NCBI GenBank assembly: GCA_031551255.1
Contig: JAVBNW010000152.1
Location: 1-22,521 of the forward strand
Direction: 5' to 3'
From: JAVBNW01 sp031551255
GTDB taxonomy: Bacteria > Bacillota > Clostridia > Christensenellales > UBA1750
DNA: 22,521 bases
Shown here one piece after another: positions 7,843-14,923 of the stretch. The notes beneath the pieces are model-generated. The model searched no databases. It had not been told where the DNA came from and saw nothing but the letters and a program-made list of their open reading frames with translations. Each line of letters begins with the position of its first letter. Within the stretch, counting starts at the first letter, position 1. The translations under genes were made by a program, and so were the position numbers.

Positions 7843-8844
7843 ATGAAGGTTATCAAGGCGTTTGGCCCTGCCGATCTGCGCATCGTCGAGGCGCCCATAC
7901 CCGAACCGCAACCGGGCTATGTGAGGATCAGAGTGCGCGCAAGCGGTATCTGCGGCTCGGACAAATGGATTTGGAATGTAAATGGGCCGACGGATGCCGT
8001 TGCCGGTCATGAAACGGCGGGAGATGTCGACGAACTCGGCGAGGGCGTATCGGGCCTTTCGGTAGGAGACCGGGTTATGGTTAACAACGTGGGAGGCTGC
8101 GGCATATGCCCGGCATGCAGGCAGGGCGCATTTGTATACTGCCCTTCATGGAACGGCAAACTGGATGTCAACAACGGCTTTGGCGAGTACCTCGTCGCGC
8201 CCGCGCGCAATTGCCTGATTCTGCATCCGTCTTTGGATTACGTCGACGGCGCGCTGTTGATGGATAATTGGGGAACGCCCTACAGCGCGATGGAGAAGGC
8301 GCAGCTTGGCGCGGGAATGGACGTACTCGTCAGCGGCCTTGGGCCGGTTGGGCTGGCGGCGGTAGCACTGCTTGCGTCGCGGGGCGCCTGCGTGGTCGCT
8401 ACGGATCCGGTCGCCGCGCGCAGGGAGGCGGCATCCCGGCTCGGGGCGATGGCAGCATGTGAGCCGAATCGCGCCGCAGCGCTCGCGCGGGATATCGCGG
8501 ACGGCCAGGGCGTTCACGCCGTGATGGAGTGCTCCGGCAACAGTGCCGCCTATGCATCCGGCCTGGACGCGCTGCGCGTAGGGGGAACCTTCATATGCGT
8601 CGGCGAGCACGCCGAATACCTGCTCAAGCCCAGCGAAACCCTCATTCGCAGGCAACTGCGCATGATGGGCTCATGGTATTCCACGATGAAAGACGCAAAG
8701 AGTCTACAGGTGTTGGCAGCGCAGGGGCTGATCCGCCCCAAAGGCTTTCTTACGCACACAGTGTCGCTCGAAGAGATGCCCGGCATCTTTGGCCAGGTGA
8801 TGGAACTTGCGCCGCATATCCTCAAGTGCGTCGTCGCGATGTAG
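7843..8844 (+). CDS. Zinc-dependent medium-chain alcohol/polyol dehydrogenase
   Basis: A 333-residue MDR-superfamily oxidoreductase. Catalytic zinc ligands are visible as Cys37 (SGICGSD) and His56-Glu57 (AGHE). The structural zinc lobe has Cys86, Cys89, Cys92 and Cys100 in the classic CX2CX2CX7C spacing. The Rossmann fold shows GLGPVG (165-170) with Asp188 at the end of the second strand (VVATDP), which favours NAD over NADP. It resembles sorbitol/threonine dehydrogenase relatives; the substrate is unknown. The start at 7843 follows a purine-rich AAGGAAAGGGGAAGG. The neighbour on the other strand is a PfkB sugar kinase transcribed toward it, so both may serve sugar-acid or polyol breakdown, though they are not co-transcribed. 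Confidence 0.92.
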   Translation: MKVIKAFGPADLRIVEAPIPEPQPGYVRIRVRASGICGSDKWIWNVNGPTDAVAGHETAGDVDELGEGVSGLSVGDRVMVNNVGGCGICPACRQGAFVYCPSWNGKLDVNNGFGEYLVAPARNCLILHPSLDYVDGALLMDNWGTPYSAMEKAQLGAGMDVLVSGLGPVGLAAVALLASRGACVVATDPVAARREAASRLGAMAACEPNRAAALARDIADGQGVHAVMECSGNSAAYASGLDALRVGGTFICVGEHAEYLLKPSETLIRRQLRMMGSWYSTMKDAKSLQVLAAQGLIRPKGFLTHTVSLEEMPGIFGQVMELAPHILKCVVAM

Positions 8845-8866
8845 GAGCCAAATAGGCAGGTAACAC

Positions 8867-8924
8867 ATGCCGGATAGCCCTCGGGGAGCAAAAACTCCGC
8901 GCAGGCCGTCCGGCATCGCCTTTT
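8867..8924 (+). terminator. Long imperfect hairpin between convergent genes
   Basis: ATGCCGGA (8867-8874) pairs with TCCGGCAT (8909-8916). Inside are GCC/GGC and GGAG/CTCC pairings around an A-rich loop. CGCCTTTTCC follows on the plus strand. It sits 23 bp after the dehydrogenase stop and is a plausible terminator for it. Confidence 0.5.
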
Positions 8925-8956
8925 CCTCTACAGTTTTTGTGGCAAAGCGGGAACCC

Positions 8957-9991
8957 CTAGCGGTTCAACTCGCTCTGCGCCTCGCCATGGTGCGCCGCGA
9001 TGACGGATTCGATCTCCCTCCATGAAGACGAAGGCATGTCCCCCATTACGGTATTCTTAATCGCGGCCATGGCGTTGCCCGTCTCGAGCGCCTTCTGAGG
9101 CGACTTACCCAGCAATAGGCCGGAGAGAACGCCGGAGAGGTAGGCATCGCCCGAGCCGATGCGATCGACGACCTCAATATCCAAATACGGGGCCTCGCTG
9201 AAGCATTCGCCACTGTGCGCATCGTAAAGGATCGAATCCCACGCGTGGCGCGTCGGAGATTCAACCGTGCGGCGCGTCATGGCGATCATCTTCGCGCCAA
9301 AGTCTTCGTGGTAGCCGCGCAGCATTTCTTCTATCGTGCCCTTGCGCGCGAGCATGCGCCGGGATGTCTCTTCGGAAACAAATAAAATATCCACCATCGG
9401 CAACATCTCCACCACGGCGCGGTACGCTTCCTGCTCGCCCCACAGCGCCGCGCGGTAGTTGACATCAAAGGAGATGATGGCGCCCGCATTGCGGAAGCGG
9501 CGCACGAGCTCGAGCGCGAGCCCGTGGCTGGCCTCGCCAAGACCCAGGGTGATGCCGCTGACATGGAACGCGCGCGTGGAGGCAAATATGCTTTCCGGCA
9601 GCTCCTCAAGCTTGAGCGTGGTAAACGCGCTCGCCCGCCGATCGTAGATAACCGACGGCTTTCGCGGATGCGCGCCAAACTCATAGTAGTAAAGCCCCAG
9701 CCTGCTCTGCGGCGTGTCGTCAAACACGATGTAATCGTCCGAAACCCCCGCAAAGCGCACCCGGTGCTGCACAAATGTACCCAGTTCGCTTGCGGGCAGT
9801 TTGGTAATGACGCCGGTGCGCAGCCCCAAAAGGGACATGCCGCACATCACGTTCAGCTCCGAGCCCCCTACGGTTTTTTCGAAGGCCTCGCCCATGGAAA
9901 TCCTCTCCCGCGCGGGCGGCGAAAGACGCATCATCACTTCGCCGAGCCCCAGGGCATCGAATGGATGGGATTGCCTCTCAGGTAGTTTCAT
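8957..9991 (-). CDS. PfkB-family sugar kinase, 2-keto-3-deoxygluconate kinase-like
   Basis: A 344-residue ribokinase-fold carbohydrate kinase. The N-terminal GLGEVMMRLSPP and VGGSELNVMCGMSLLGL fit KDG/2-dehydro-3-deoxy sugar-acid kinases. FDVNYRAALW (residues about 195-204) is the middle motif. The PfkB C-terminal signature is DRIGSGDAY with the catalytic base Asp282 in GSGD. Expected reaction: ATP-dependent phosphorylation of 2-keto-3-deoxygluconate or a related sugar acid. The specificity is inferred from similarity of the N-terminal motif only, so I give no gene symbol. AGGAGGAG lies just upstream of the ATG at 9991. It is convergent with the zinc dehydrogenase gene. Confidence 0.88.
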   Translation of the reverse strand: MKLPERQSHPFDALGLGEVMMRLSPPARERISMGEAFEKTVGGSELNVMCGMSLLGLRTGVITKLPASELGTFVQHRVRFAGVSDDYIVFDDTPQSRLGLYYYEFGAHPRKPSVIYDRRASAFTTLKLEELPESIFASTRAFHVSGITLGLGEASHGLALELVRRFRNAGAIISFDVNYRAALWGEQEAYRAVVEMLPMVDILFVSEETSRRMLARKGTIEEMLRGYHEDFGAKMIAMTRRTVESPTRHAWDSILYDAHSGECFSEAPYLDIEVVDRIGSGDAYLSGVLSGLLLGKSPQKALETGNAMAAIKNTVMGDMPSSSWREIESVIAAHHGEAQSELNR

Positions 9992-10035
9992 AACGTCTCC
10001 TCCTGTGAAGGCGGTATAATCCGCGTATAAGAGTT

Positions 10036-10065
10036 ACTATAGCATACATCGCGCAGGGGCGGCAA
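10036..10065 (-). promoter_or_regulatory. Putative promoter of the PfkB kinase gene
   Basis: Minus strand TTGCCG (10060-10065), an 18-bp spacer and TATAGT (10036-10041), about 45 bp upstream of the start codon. Confidence 0.45.
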
Positions 10066-10070
10066 CAAAG

Positions 10071-10889
10071 CTATATAAGCTTCAACGTATCCTTTATCGC
10101 ATGGTGGATGCCATCACTGTCATTATCAAGCGTCGTATATTTTGCCGATCGCTTAATCTCTTCATGGGCATTCCCCATTGCAAAGCTGTATTCAAACGCC
10201 GATAGCATTTCCATGTCGTTCATATCGTCGCCAAAGACAGCGATTTCAGACTCCGCGTATCCGTAGAGCCGGCATATTTTTTCTATGCTACGAAGCTTAT
10301 TGACGCCATTCGCAGTAACCTGAATGGCTTTGCCACGATCGGTAAGATAGAATTGCGCCTTGTCGCGACATAAAGTCTCAACCGATTGAACGAGCTTATC
10401 CTGCAGAAGGGTGACGGAATCGATTAGGTCTTCATAGAAAATAAGCATCTTGATTGTATTCAGATGCCGAGCGTCGTCTAAAGTCAAGGCTTCTGCAAAT
10501 GTTACGCCCCAAGATTCATAGTTTTCCATTTTCAAAGTGAAGCGAAAGGCATGGAATTCGTCTTCCAATTGCAGGACGATGTTCAGCCTATCTTGCTGGG
10601 AAACAATTTCGATTACATCTTGCACAAGTCCGGCCGGTATCGGCATATATTCTTTCGTTCCCCCAGCGACAACACAGCCCCCATTATGATAAGAGCCGCC
10701 CTCAAAGAGCGACATCGTATTGCGATCCCACGACAATACGCGTTCCAAAATAGGAGGGCGCGCGGTTGCGATAAAAATTTTAATTCCAGCTTCTTTGCAG
10801 CTTGTAAGCGTGCTTTTTGTTAATGGTGAGATGGTTTTTCGACTGTTTAACAAGGTTCCGTCCAAGTCGAAAAAAAGTGCCTTGATCAT
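10071..10889 (-). CDS. Cof-type HAD-superfamily phosphatase
   Basis: A 272-residue HAD hydrolase of the Cof/IIB subfamily, which dephosphorylates small phosphorylated metabolites such as sugar phosphates. Motif I is FFDLDGTLL with nucleophile Asp8 and Asp10. Motif II is the Thr42 region (IFIATARPP). Motif III is the Lys of TDRGKAIQVT or NKLRSI. Motif IV is GDDMNDMEML (220-229). The central insert is the Cof-type cap. The substrate is unknown. The ribosome site is weak (GGCGG). The gene is clearly AT-richer than its neighbours (one sampled 60-bp line is about 42% GC, against about 70% in the adjacent kinase), which may reflect recent acquisition. Confidence 0.9.
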   Translation of the reverse strand: MIKALFFDLDGTLLNSRKTISPLTKSTLTSCKEAGIKIFIATARPPILERVLSWDRNTMSLFEGGSYHNGGCVVAGGTKEYMPIPAGLVQDVIEIVSQQDRLNIVLQLEDEFHAFRFTLKMENYESWGVTFAEALTLDDARHLNTIKMLIFYEDLIDSVTLLQDKLVQSVETLCRDKAQFYLTDRGKAIQVTANGVNKLRSIEKICRLYGYAESEIAVFGDDMNDMEMLSAFEYSFAMGNAHEEIKRSAKYTTLDNDSDGIHHAIKDTLKLI

Positions 10890-10932
10890 GTTGTACCGCC
10901 ATTATCATTCCATCAAATTTCTACTCGAATAC

Positions 10933-11172
10933 TCAGCCTGGCGTACGGTGGCCATGCTGCCTGCGCTTACGCGGAACGGATTTCACTTCGCCCCTCTCCG
11001 CTTCGCTGCTTTCCCCCTGCGCGGGCATCGCAACCGGTATGCTCGCATAATCCACCCGGGCGTCTTCCAGGCACAGACAGCAGTTATCGCATAGCTTGTC
11101 GGGGTTTAGGTCGCAGCGGTCGCATTCCCCGCAATGTACGCATTCCCTTTCCTTCAGTTTACACTCCGCCAC
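10933..11172 (-). CDS. Small cysteine-rich protein, unknown function
   Basis: A 79-residue protein with nine cysteines in its first 34 residues (4, 11, 14, 17, 20, 28, 31, 32, 34), arranged as C-x6-C-x2-C-x2-C-x2-C-x7-C-x2-CC-x-C (ECVHCGECDRCDLNPDKLC, then DNCCLCLE). This density suggests binding of zinc or an iron-sulfur cluster. The tail (residues about 50-79) is polar, basic and probably disordered. The start is a GTG at 11172 preceded by a G-rich tract (GGGGGG) at a suitable distance. The nearby ATG at 11180 is out of frame. It sits 36 bp after the coiled-coil membrane protein gene on the same strand and may be co-transcribed with it. I do not recognise a named family. Confidence 0.7.
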   Translation of the reverse strand: MAECKLKERECVHCGECDRCDLNPDKLCDNCCLCLEDARVDYASIPVAMPAQGESSEAERGEVKSVPRKRRQHGHRTPG

Positions 11173-11208
11173 TGCCCCATCCCCCCAACATATCGCGCAT
11201 TCCGACGG

Positions 11209-11619
11209 TTACAGGTTGCTCAGTAGCGCGAAAAACAGCACCATAACCGCAATGGTAACCGAAACAAAGCCAAAGATCGCCACAGTGGTCATCGTTTGCA
11301 TCGCTTTCGACGAGAGATCCACTTTCTTTTCGATTGCCCCGATGGATGAATCGACTTTATCTTCGATAGTATGAAGGGTGGACAACGTCTCGCGCTGTAT
11401 GCGCGTGACCTTTTCCTCTATTTTTTGCGCATGCGCCTCGTTTTGCTCGACCATTCGCTCGACTTGCTCTAAAACCTCTTCACGGCTTTGATCGACCTTG
11501 CGCTCGTGCGCCTCACGCTCGTCCTTGATCTGATCGAGGATTCTGCTCATGGAGAGTAGAATTTCTTCGCGGTCCCTGCGCCTGCGCGCCTCGTCCATCG
11601 CAGCTTCCGATTTTTGCAT
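11209..11619 (-). CDS. Coiled-coil protein with C-terminal membrane anchor
   Basis: A 136-residue protein. Residues about 1-105 are highly charged (Glu, Arg, Lys, Gln) with heptad-like spacing and form a long coiled coil. Residues about 111-134 (TTVAIFGFVSVTIAVMVLFFALLSNL) are a single transmembrane segment at the very C-terminus, so this is a tail-anchored protein with a cytosolic helix. The ATG at 11619 follows AAGGGTG. It is divergent from lexA and the 148-bp space between them holds the LexA operator, so it could be SOS-linked. The function is unknown. Confidence 0.72.
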   Translation of the reverse strand: MQKSEAAMDEARRRRDREEILLSMSRILDQIKDEREAHERKVDQSREEVLEQVERMVEQNEAHAQKIEEKVTRIQRETLSTLHTIEDKVDSSIGAIEKKVDLSSKAMQTMTTVAIFGFVSVTIAVMVLFFALLSNL

Positions 11620-11701
11620 GGAATCACCCTTCCATATCTCTATATCGTCTATCGGAAGTTCGACAGGGAAACTTTACTTTGCTTTTTATTGGCAAATTAT
11701 C

Positions 11702-11732
11702 GAACAGATGTTTCTTTTGCTAGAAACATCTG
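11702..11732. promoter_or_regulatory. LexA operator region with duplicated inverted half
   Basis: GAACAGATGTTT (11702-11713) matches the Firmicutes SOS box GAAC-N4-GTTC at 7 of 8 defined positions. Its CAGATGTTTC (11705-11714) recurs as a perfect inverted copy, GAAACATCTG (11723-11732), 8 bp away and directly before the lexA -10. Binding here would block the lexA promoter and possibly that of the divergent membrane-protein gene. Confidence 0.65.
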
Positions 11733-11733
11733 G

Positions 11734-11739
11734 TATACT
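11734..11739 (+). promoter_or_regulatory. Putative lexA -10 element
   Basis: TATACT immediately follows the second operator half. No good -35 sits 16-18 bp upstream. Transcription would start near 11746, giving a leader of about 20 nt. Confidence 0.5.
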
Positions 11740-11767
11740 ACCGGTAGAAAAGAGAGGGAGTGTTTCC

Positions 11768-12373
11768 ATGGCTGGCGGAAGAAACAACAACCAAGAGCGC
11801 ATCCTTATATATATTCAGAAGCATACCGAGGACAAAGGCTATCCTCCTTCCGTTCGCGAAATCTGCGAGGCCGTGGGGCTCAAATCCACCTCCACCGTTC
11901 ACGGCCATTTAACGCGGTTGGAAAAGCGCGGCCTTCTCAGGCGCGATCAGACAAAGCCCCGCGCCATCGAAGTTCTTGGGAAAACGCCCAAGAAAAAGAC
12001 GGTCGACGTCCCGATCGTAGGGTTGGTTACCGCGGGCGTGCCCATCCTCGCAACGGAAAACATAGAAGATACCTTCCCGCTCCCCGTCGATGTGTTCGGC
12101 GACATGCACGATCATTTCGTGCTGAAAGTGCGGGGAGACAGCATGATCGACGCCGGCATCCTCGACGGGGATCAAGTCGTCGTTCGCCGGCAACAGAGTG
12201 CGAACAACCGGGATATCGTCGTCGCCATGATCGACGACGAGGCTACGGTCAAACGCTTTTACCGCGAAGACGGGTACATTCGCCTTCAACCGGAAAACTC
12301 TTCTCTTCAACCCATCCTCGCCCGCAACGTCACCATACTCGGCCTAGTGGTAGGGCTTTACCGGTTGTTTTAG
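11768..12373 (+). CDS. lexA: LexA repressor, SOS regulator
   Basis: A 201-residue transcriptional repressor and self-cleaving protease (S24 family) of the DNA-damage response. The N-terminal winged helix is residues about 5-70 (YPPSVREICEAVGLKSTSTVHGHLTRLEKRGLL). The cleavage site is Ala89-Gly90 (LVTAGVPI). The catalytic pair is Ser125 (RGDSMIDAGI) and Lys162 (EATVKRFY). The length matches the family. The start at 11768 has GAGAGGGAG upstream, while the frame's longer extension to 11549 crosses the operator and is ruled out. It is probably autoregulated through the boxes at 11702-11732. Confidence 0.98.
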   Translation: MAGGRNNNQERILIYIQKHTEDKGYPPSVREICEAVGLKSTSTVHGHLTRLEKRGLLRRDQTKPRAIEVLGKTPKKKTVDVPIVGLVTAGVPILATENIEDTFPLPVDVFGDMHDHFVLKVRGDSMIDAGILDGDQVVVRRQQSANNRDIVVAMIDDEATVKRFYREDGYIRLQPENSSLQPILARNVTILGLVVGLYRLF

Positions 12374-12381
12374 GCGGCGCG

Positions 12382-12411
12382 GGTTCACGGGGACGCGTTT
12401 CTTCGTGAACC
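12382..12411 (+). terminator. Hairpin just downstream of lexA
   Basis: GGTTCACG (12382-12389) pairs with CGTGAACC (12404-12411), flanked by a further GGCG/CGCC pairing. It begins 9 bp after the lexA stop codon. No T-tract follows, so it is either a weak terminator or a 3'-end stabilising hairpin. Confidence 0.4.
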
Positions 12412-12461
12412 TCGCCGAAGAAGCGCTATGATGATCGAATACATACGTTCAAAAATCGCGT

Positions 12462-12496
12462 GGCGAGGGCGATGCCGGATGGCACCCGCCTTTTTT
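12462..12496 (+). terminator. Intrinsic terminator with T6 tail
   Basis: GGCG...GG...TGCC, loop CGGAT, then GGCA-CC-CGCC, followed by TTTTTT (12491-12496). This is the best plus-strand terminator downstream of lexA, about 90 bp after the stop. The non-coding stretch 12374-12752 otherwise shows no convincing gene: the short frame at 12460-12654 lacks an RBS and has an uncharacteristic composition. Confidence 0.6.
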
Positions 12497-12692
12497 CGTT
12501 CTTCGCTACGCCCTTGGGCATGCATCGTGGATATCGTCACCGAGCCTCATATGGGGGCGAGATGAACGAGGGCGCTTTTCGTGCCACCAGGCGGAGAACG
12601 CAGGCGTGCTACGCCAAGTATGACAGCGCCGCGATGCCGGAAACAGGTCGCTAGCTATTCACATTTGGGGGTTCGATGCTTTCAACACAAAC

Positions 12693-12718
12693 GACGGGCC
12701 GCACCTTCGCAGCCCGCC
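12693..12718 (-). terminator. Hairpin downstream of the repeat lipoprotein gene
   Basis: On the minus strand GGCGGGC (12718-12712) pairs with GCCCGTC (12699-12693), 7 bp including one G-U. It is followed by GTTTGTGTTG. It lies about 35 bp after the stop codon at 12753. Confidence 0.4.
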
Positions 12719-12752
12719 GCAAATCGTCCGTCAACCGTTTTGTCAGGGGGGG

Positions 12753-13610
12753 CTATTCGTCGTAATAACCAGCGTCTATCCTTTCCATGTCCACCAGATA
12801 CTTCGGGTCCACTTCGCGGCCGGAAAGCACCCTGCGGATGAACGCGGGCGTCACATAATAGTAGTGCGCGTCGTCCGCGGCGACCTTGGGCATGGTTACG
12901 TACTGCTTGGTGGGCGGCAGGCACGACTTGCAGGCCGTCATGCCCTCTTCGTACACCTCGCTCAGGTGCAGATAGTACTTCGTGGATACGTTGATTACCT
13001 TTTCGCACTGCGTGTTGTGGTATTCCCTGCTGTTGTTGCGGATGTGCACCCGGATCTCCGAAGGATCCAAGTAAAACTCCTTATAGAAAAAGCGGCACGC
13101 GTAGTTTACAAAATTCATGTTTAAATCGTAGTTAGCATCCCCTGTAGTGACAAAAACGACATCCTGCGTGCTTTTGCCGCCCTCGGAGATGATCTGGATT
13201 TTGCGCTGAATCTTCATCGTGCGGTCGAAGCCCTCGTTCAGCGGAAAATCGCAAGCGATAAGCTTGCCCTCCTTGATGCAGCACGACGCCGCTTCGATGC
13301 CCTGCCCTATCGCGTCTTCGAACAACATGCCTTCCATGTCGCCATAAAGAAACTGACAGTTCGGCTCATGATACTTTTCATTCGCCAGGTATACGTATTC
13401 TCCGGTGCGGTCGCGCCCATAGTCCTCCGTCGGCCTGGGCGTTGGAGTAGGCTCGGGCGTAGGTTCGGGCGTGACGGATGAGGTAGAAGTAGAAGATTCC
13501 GAGGGAAGTTGCTGGCTGTTGTCGACCTGCTGCGTCTGCGCGGGGGCGCAAGAAGCCAACATGGACACAACAAGAACCGCCAGCAAGCATTGCAAAGCTC
13601 GTTTTTTCAT
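12753..13610 (-). CDS. Lipoprotein with two YH-C...C-C repeat domains
   Basis: A 285-residue secreted lipoprotein. The signal ends in lipobox LASC with Cys21. It is followed by a Ser/Thr-rich and Pro-Thr-rich spacer (TPEPTPEPTPTPRP, about 47-60). Two related modules follow: Y80-H81...C85...C110-C111, and Y197-H198...C202...C227-x2-C230-LPP. This matches the small motif (YHx3C, then an Ala/Gly-rich helix, then CxxC-x-PP) seen as an accessory, probably zinc-binding, domain on Gram-positive surface nucleases and comEA-like proteins. The first copy has lost the CxxC spacing. The region between modules is unassigned. The ATG at 13610 has GGTGG upstream, and the longer frame to 13706 would add a non-signal leader. 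The role is unknown; extracytoplasmic location is likely. Confidence 0.82.
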   Translation of the reverse strand: MKKRALQCLLAVLVVSMLASCAPAQTQQVDNSQQLPSESSTSTSSVTPEPTPEPTPTPRPTEDYGRDRTGEYVYLANEKYHEPNCQFLYGDMEGMLFEDAIGQGIEAASCCIKEGKLIACDFPLNEGFDRTMKIQRKIQIISEGGKSTQDVVFVTTGDANYDLNMNFVNYACRFFYKEFYLDPSEIRVHIRNNSREYHNTQCEKVINVSTKYYLHLSEVYEEGMTACKSCLPPTKQYVTMPKVAADDAHYYYVTPAFIRRVLSGREVDPKYLVDMERIDAGYYDE

Positions 13611-13647
13611 AAACGCCACCGCCGTCGCCCAATGTAATTCCTTTACA

Positions 13648-13676
13648 AGTATACTATTCCCGAGCACAAAACACAA
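13648..13676 (-). promoter_or_regulatory. Putative promoter of the repeat lipoprotein gene
   Basis: Minus strand TTGTGT (13671-13676), a 17-bp spacer and TATACT (13648-13653). It lies about 38 bp upstream of the ATG at 13610, which also argues against the longer reading frame. Confidence 0.5.
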
Positions 13677-13726
13677 GCTGCATGAAAAGCGCCTGCGCGC
13701 GCACAATACGCGGGGAGGTGTGCCCT

Positions 13727-14446
13727 ATGCTGACGATGTTTTTGCGCGCGGCTATCCTATATACCCTCGTGGTGATCATCATGCGGTGTATGGGTAAGCG
13801 ACAAATCGGCGAGATGCAGCCGTACGAGCTGGTGATTACCATCCTCATTTCAGATCTTGCGTCCGCGCCGATGAGCTCGTCCTCCATCCCGCTGGCGCAC
13901 GGCATCATGCCGATTGCGGCAATCGTTTTGATGCAGTCGCTCCTTACGGTGATGAACCTCAAGAGCGACACGCTTCGCGCTTTTATCAACGGAAAACCCA
14001 GCATTCTCGTGCGCAACGGCATCGTCGATGAAAAAGAACTGCGCAAGCAGGCCATCACTTTAAGCGAACTGCTGGAGGAAGCACGTATAGCAGGCGTCCC
14101 TTCGCTTTCACAAATAGGCGTCGCCGTGCTCGAGGTGTCGGGCGATCTTTCCGTATTTCCCATATCGGCCCAGCGCCCGGTATCCGCCGCGGATATACAG
14201 CTTGAGACCGCTTATGAGGGCATGACCCTCGCGCTGGTACTCGACGGGCACATACAAAAACACAACCTCGAAGAGGGAAAGCTTTCCGAATCGTGGCTTG
14301 TCCATCAGCTCAAGCAAATCGGCCTTTCTGAAAAAGGAGTGTTTCTGTGCACGCTGGATACCTCCGGCGTGCTGTGCGTGCAGCCAAAGGGGCAAAGCGC
14401 GCTGATCTTCCGCAACGCGCTATCGCCGCAGGAGGTGCGTTGGTGA
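13727..14446 (+). CDS. DUF421 (YetF-like) membrane protein
   Basis: A 239-residue protein with about three N-terminal membrane helices. It carries the family signature RCMGKRQIGEMQPYELV, then ISDLASAPM (residues about 20-50), and a cytoplasmic C-terminal domain including LNGKPSILVRNG-like text (FINGKPSILVRNGIVDEKEL) and ELLEEARIAGVPSLSQIGVAVLEVSG. The biochemical function of DUF421 is not firmly known; it is common in spore-forming Firmicutes. The ATG at 13727 has GGGGAGGTG eight bases upstream; an upstream ATG at 13682 lacks a site. The stop overlaps the start of the DUF4363 gene by four bases, a widespread pairing. Confidence 0.92.
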   Translation: MLTMFLRAAILYTLVVIIMRCMGKRQIGEMQPYELVITILISDLASAPMSSSSIPLAHGIMPIAAIVLMQSLLTVMNLKSDTLRAFINGKPSILVRNGIVDEKELRKQAITLSELLEEARIAGVPSLSQIGVAVLEVSGDLSVFPISAQRPVSAADIQLETAYEGMTLALVLDGHIQKHNLEEGKLSESWLVHQLKQIGLSEKGVFLCTLDTSGVLCVQPKGQSALIFRNALSPQEVRW

Positions 14447-14823
14447 AATCTTTATTGATTATGATGGCGATTTCCCTGCTGGCTATCGTCGCGTGCATTT
14501 TTTTATCAAACCACGTCGTGGATACATGCGCATCTTTGATCGAGGAAAACATCTCTGTGCAGGAAAGCGCCGTCGCCGGCGATTTTGAATCCGCGATGCA
14601 GCAGCTTACCTCCATGCGCGATCGCTGGAAAGAACCCGAAAAGCATTGGGAGATGATATGCGATCACAACGATATCAGCCGCGTGACAAAGGCTCTTGAG
14701 CGAGCTATCTTGCTGTGCGGGCAGGAAAACGCGGATAGGCTGGAACTCGAGTGTTGCGAGATCACCGCAGCGCTTAACAATATTTCCGAAAAAGAGAGCG
14801 CCAGCATCGGCAACATCATTTAG
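14443..14823 (+). CDS. DUF4363-type membrane-anchored protein
   Basis: A 126-residue protein starting at GTG 14443, inside the GTGA overlap with the DUF421 stop and 6 bp after GGAGGTG (14431-14437), so it is translationally coupled. It has one N-terminal membrane helix (KSLLIMMAISLLAIVACIFL) and then an all-helical extracytoplasmic or periplasm-facing domain (VAGDFESAMQQLTSMRDRWKEPEKHWEMICDHND...). The downstream-of-DUF421 position, the size and the W-K-x-x-E-K-x-W-x-M motif fit DUF4363. The function is unknown. A longer ATG frame to 14347 lies wholly within DUF421 and is not used. Confidence 0.85.
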   Translation: MKSLLIMMAISLLAIVACIFLSNHVVDTCASLIEENISVQESAVAGDFESAMQQLTSMRDRWKEPEKHWEMICDHNDISRVTKALERAILLCGQENADRLELECCEITAALNNISEKESASIGNII

Positions 14824-14851
14824 CAGGCCCCGCTCATCCATGAATAGGGCT

Positions 14852-14882
14852 ATCCTGCGGCGCGGGCAACGCGCCGCAGGAT
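14852..14882. terminator. Strong 13-bp hairpin between convergent DUF4363 and purA
   Basis: ATCCTGCGGCGCG (14852-14864), loop GGCAA, CGCGCCGCAGGAT (14870-14882); the stem is perfect. It lacks T-runs on both sides, so bidirectional termination is inferred from position between the 3' ends of two convergent operons. Confidence 0.55.
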
Positions 14883-14923
14883 GACTGCCTTTAATAACCG
14901 AAATAGAAGCCATCCGGAATGCA

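Noticed and set aside
8867..8875. ATGCCGGA(T) recurring at 8867, 12472, 12634 and 21317 suggested a REP-like intergenic repeat.
   Set aside because: The copies share only 8-9 bases, sit in different structures (two terminators, unstructured DNA, the riboswitch interior), and a similar string occurs inside purA near 15809. Chance in GC-rich DNA explains it.
12460..12654. Open frame of 64 codons downstream of lexA.
   Set aside because: It lacks a ribosome binding site, overlaps an intrinsic terminator and has an Arg-rich, family-less translation.
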